From positions 3,598,846 through 3,662,845 of the forward strand of contig NC_088779.1 in the NCBI RefSeq assembly GCF_954871325.1: 64,000 nucleotides of DNA, given 5' to 3'. Positions 62,739-64,000 of the stretch are shown in pieces (positions within the stretch are counted from its first letter, which is position 1; the number at the start of each line of letters is the position of its first letter). The notes below the pieces were generated by a model that was not told where the DNA came from, searched no databases, and saw only the letters and a program-made list of their open reading frames with translations. A program made the position numbers and the translations under genes. The stretch is from Gordionus sp. m RMFG-2023 (taxonomy: Eukaryota; Nematomorpha; Gordioida; Chordodea; Parachordodidae).

Positions 62739-64000
62739 AGAGATAAATTTTGGCTACGCCACTGTGGGAGCCACTTAAGATTCCGTCATCTATGTATACC
62801 AAGCATGATGCGATAAGGTACAATAATCATTTATTGATTTAATAATGTCATTGATTCCAAGACTAAATAGAAGAGATCCAAGGAGATCTTCTTGTTGAAT
62901 ATCCTCAACTGAAAGTATTTTTTCCGTGTTGAATTGTAAAATTGTAGGGGATTGGTAACAAGAGAAAAGAAATTTGGAAAGTGGGGAAATAGGTACAAGT
63001 GTAGTGTAAGAAGGTGTTGCGGGAAAGGGTGTTGTATTCGTTGGAAAAGTTTTTCACTAAAGCTTCGTTAGTTGGGTTATTTTCAAGATGAATTCTTGTT
63101 AAGTGTACTGCAGCTTCACATCCACCGGGTACGCCAACACCCAATTGAAAAGGGCTGAGGATGTGTGATGCTTCGTGTTTGATTTTTGAGGAAATTAATT
63201 TTGCTACCAATTTTCGATAAGTTGAACCATTGGAGATGGGCCGGATGTCCTAGCTGGGTTTTTGGAGTGCGATTGGCTCCAAAGAGCAAGGGGGTTATAA
63301 AGCTTGGCACATTTCCTTTTAAGTAATTTTGGTGAGAATTGAAACATGAGTGCAAATCATGGGAGTGGTTATGTCATGTAAGATTGGTCTAATTCTGTCA
63401 AGCCCATGCTCTGAGTCGCGATGAAATGATAGGATTGCTTTCTTCTACTTGTGTGAAGTCTGCTGCACAATTCGTTTAAGGATGTGTAATTATTGGGTTA
63501 AGAGTCGAAGTAGGATGTTTTGAGCTTAGCTTTTTAAGGTTTCTTCTGAGAAATCAGCAAGTGTATCATAGGTCGAAATGAGTTTGAAAGCCCCTTTGAT
63601 GTTAAGAATATCGATTTTCTTTGAGAACAATGGAGCTTTTTGCTGGAGTGGAGTTCTTTTTGTTTTTGTTTTTTGGATGTGAATAGATTTGGGTATCTTG
63701 AAGATGGCTAAGGATATTTAAAATGGCGTCCTTTATTTGTTGAATTATAGATTTCTGGACTGATTTGTCAGGTATTTTAAAAGTATTGTAACCGAAGTAT
63801 AAGAATTTTAACCATTCTTTTTCATTGTCAAAATTTTGCAGGAGAGAGGATATGCAGTCACTGAGAGATTTGGCTACTTATATTCTCACTCCTTTGGGTA
63901 TTCTGGATATGATACTTTGTTGTAGTATTGAGAAAAATGTCTGAGAAAGTAGAGGAGCGGTTTGAAGGTGGTTCCGTGAATGAGTTGAGTAAGCCACACG

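Larger units (their letters stand above)
60066..62764 (+). mobile_element. hAT element (2,699 bp) with perfect 8-bp target duplication
   Basis: Termini CAGTGGCATAGAC and its inverse (GGCTACGCCACTG); TGGGAGCC is duplicated exactly at 60058-60065 and 62765-62772. It carries a decayed plus-strand transposase (about 60430-61970) and a nested MITE (62419-62639). Its ends match the 397-bp element at 6777-7173. It split a reverse-transcriptase element just after its catalytic box. Confidence 0.93.
58700..64000 (-). mobile_element. Non-LTR-type reverse-transcriptase element, interrupted, runs off the window
   Basis: Minus-strand pieces in order: 63210-62905 (MVAKLISSKIKHEASHIL, LGVGVPGGCEAAVHLTR), about 62900 (EDIQQEDLLGSLLFSL, matching the RT block GxQQGDPLGPLLFSL), about 62810 (YIDDGILSGS, the YxDD catalytic box), then past the inserted hAT, 60025-59822, 59771-59505 (SIKNGGLGTRSP) and 59040-58715 (PWRRGR, LAPSN, SKHSKEPREGLRQS). 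These match a reverse-transcriptase family widespread in invertebrates. Many frame interruptions make it a dead copy. The 5' part lies beyond 64000. The hAT at 60066-62764 is a later insertion. Confidence 0.8.

Overview
The window is an AT-rich invertebrate-type nuclear sequence. The two real genes have spliced exons bounded by GT-AG introns, metazoan cell-surface domains (Ig, Sushi/CCP) and a BTB-BACK protein. Most of the rest is transposable-element debris and AT-rich spacer. The species cannot be named from sequence alone. Frequent hAT elements and foldback MITEs, Helitron ends, (TTTC)n/(GAAA)n tracts and 10-17 nt poly-G/poly-C runs describe the genome style. No CRISPR array, operon, rRNA or tRNA gene was found. 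LAYOUT. (1) 1-26,000 is a gene-poor repeat field. It holds a pair of inverted long repeats (480-1990 and 11640-12810) and two direct copies of an unclassified 2.5-4.7 kb repeat (3910-8652 and 16358-18830). The first of these copies carries a 397-bp hAT insertion and is enclosed by inverted arms (3400-3830 and 9295-9680). A Helitron 3' end (23336) and a 690-bp MITE with ~115-bp terminal inverted repeats (24812-25502) lie further along. (2) 26,053-51,604 (+ strand) is one large split gene. It has a putative signal-peptide exon, at least five complete or near-complete Ig domains (mostly two exons each, phase-1 outer and phase-0 inner introns), one membrane-proximal Sushi domain, one transmembrane helix, and a short cytoplasmic tail with several tyrosine motifs but no kinase. 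Its introns are full of MITEs, a hAT deletion derivative, a fossil LTR-retroelement fragment, a Helitron 3' end and microsatellites. (3) 54,564-55,531 (+) is a compact four-exon BTB-BACK gene with introns of only 43-52 nt. (4) 56,143-57,218 is a hAT deletion derivative with perfect 8-bp target duplications. (5) 58,700-64,000 (- strand) is a non-LTR-type reverse-transcriptase element, split by a 2.7-kb hAT element that in turn contains a hAT MITE. HOW IT WORKS TOGETHER. The two genes show no obvious functional link. The Ig/Sushi protein looks like a cell-surface receptor or adhesion molecule that could signal through SH2-domain partners. The BTB-BACK protein looks like a ubiquitin-ligase substrate adaptor. 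The transposons share recognisable end sequences, and several insertions can be ordered in time from their nesting. Exon limits come from reading frames, splice-site consensus and phase matching by eye. The N-terminal third of the receptor gene (29,647-32,414) is not fully resolved.
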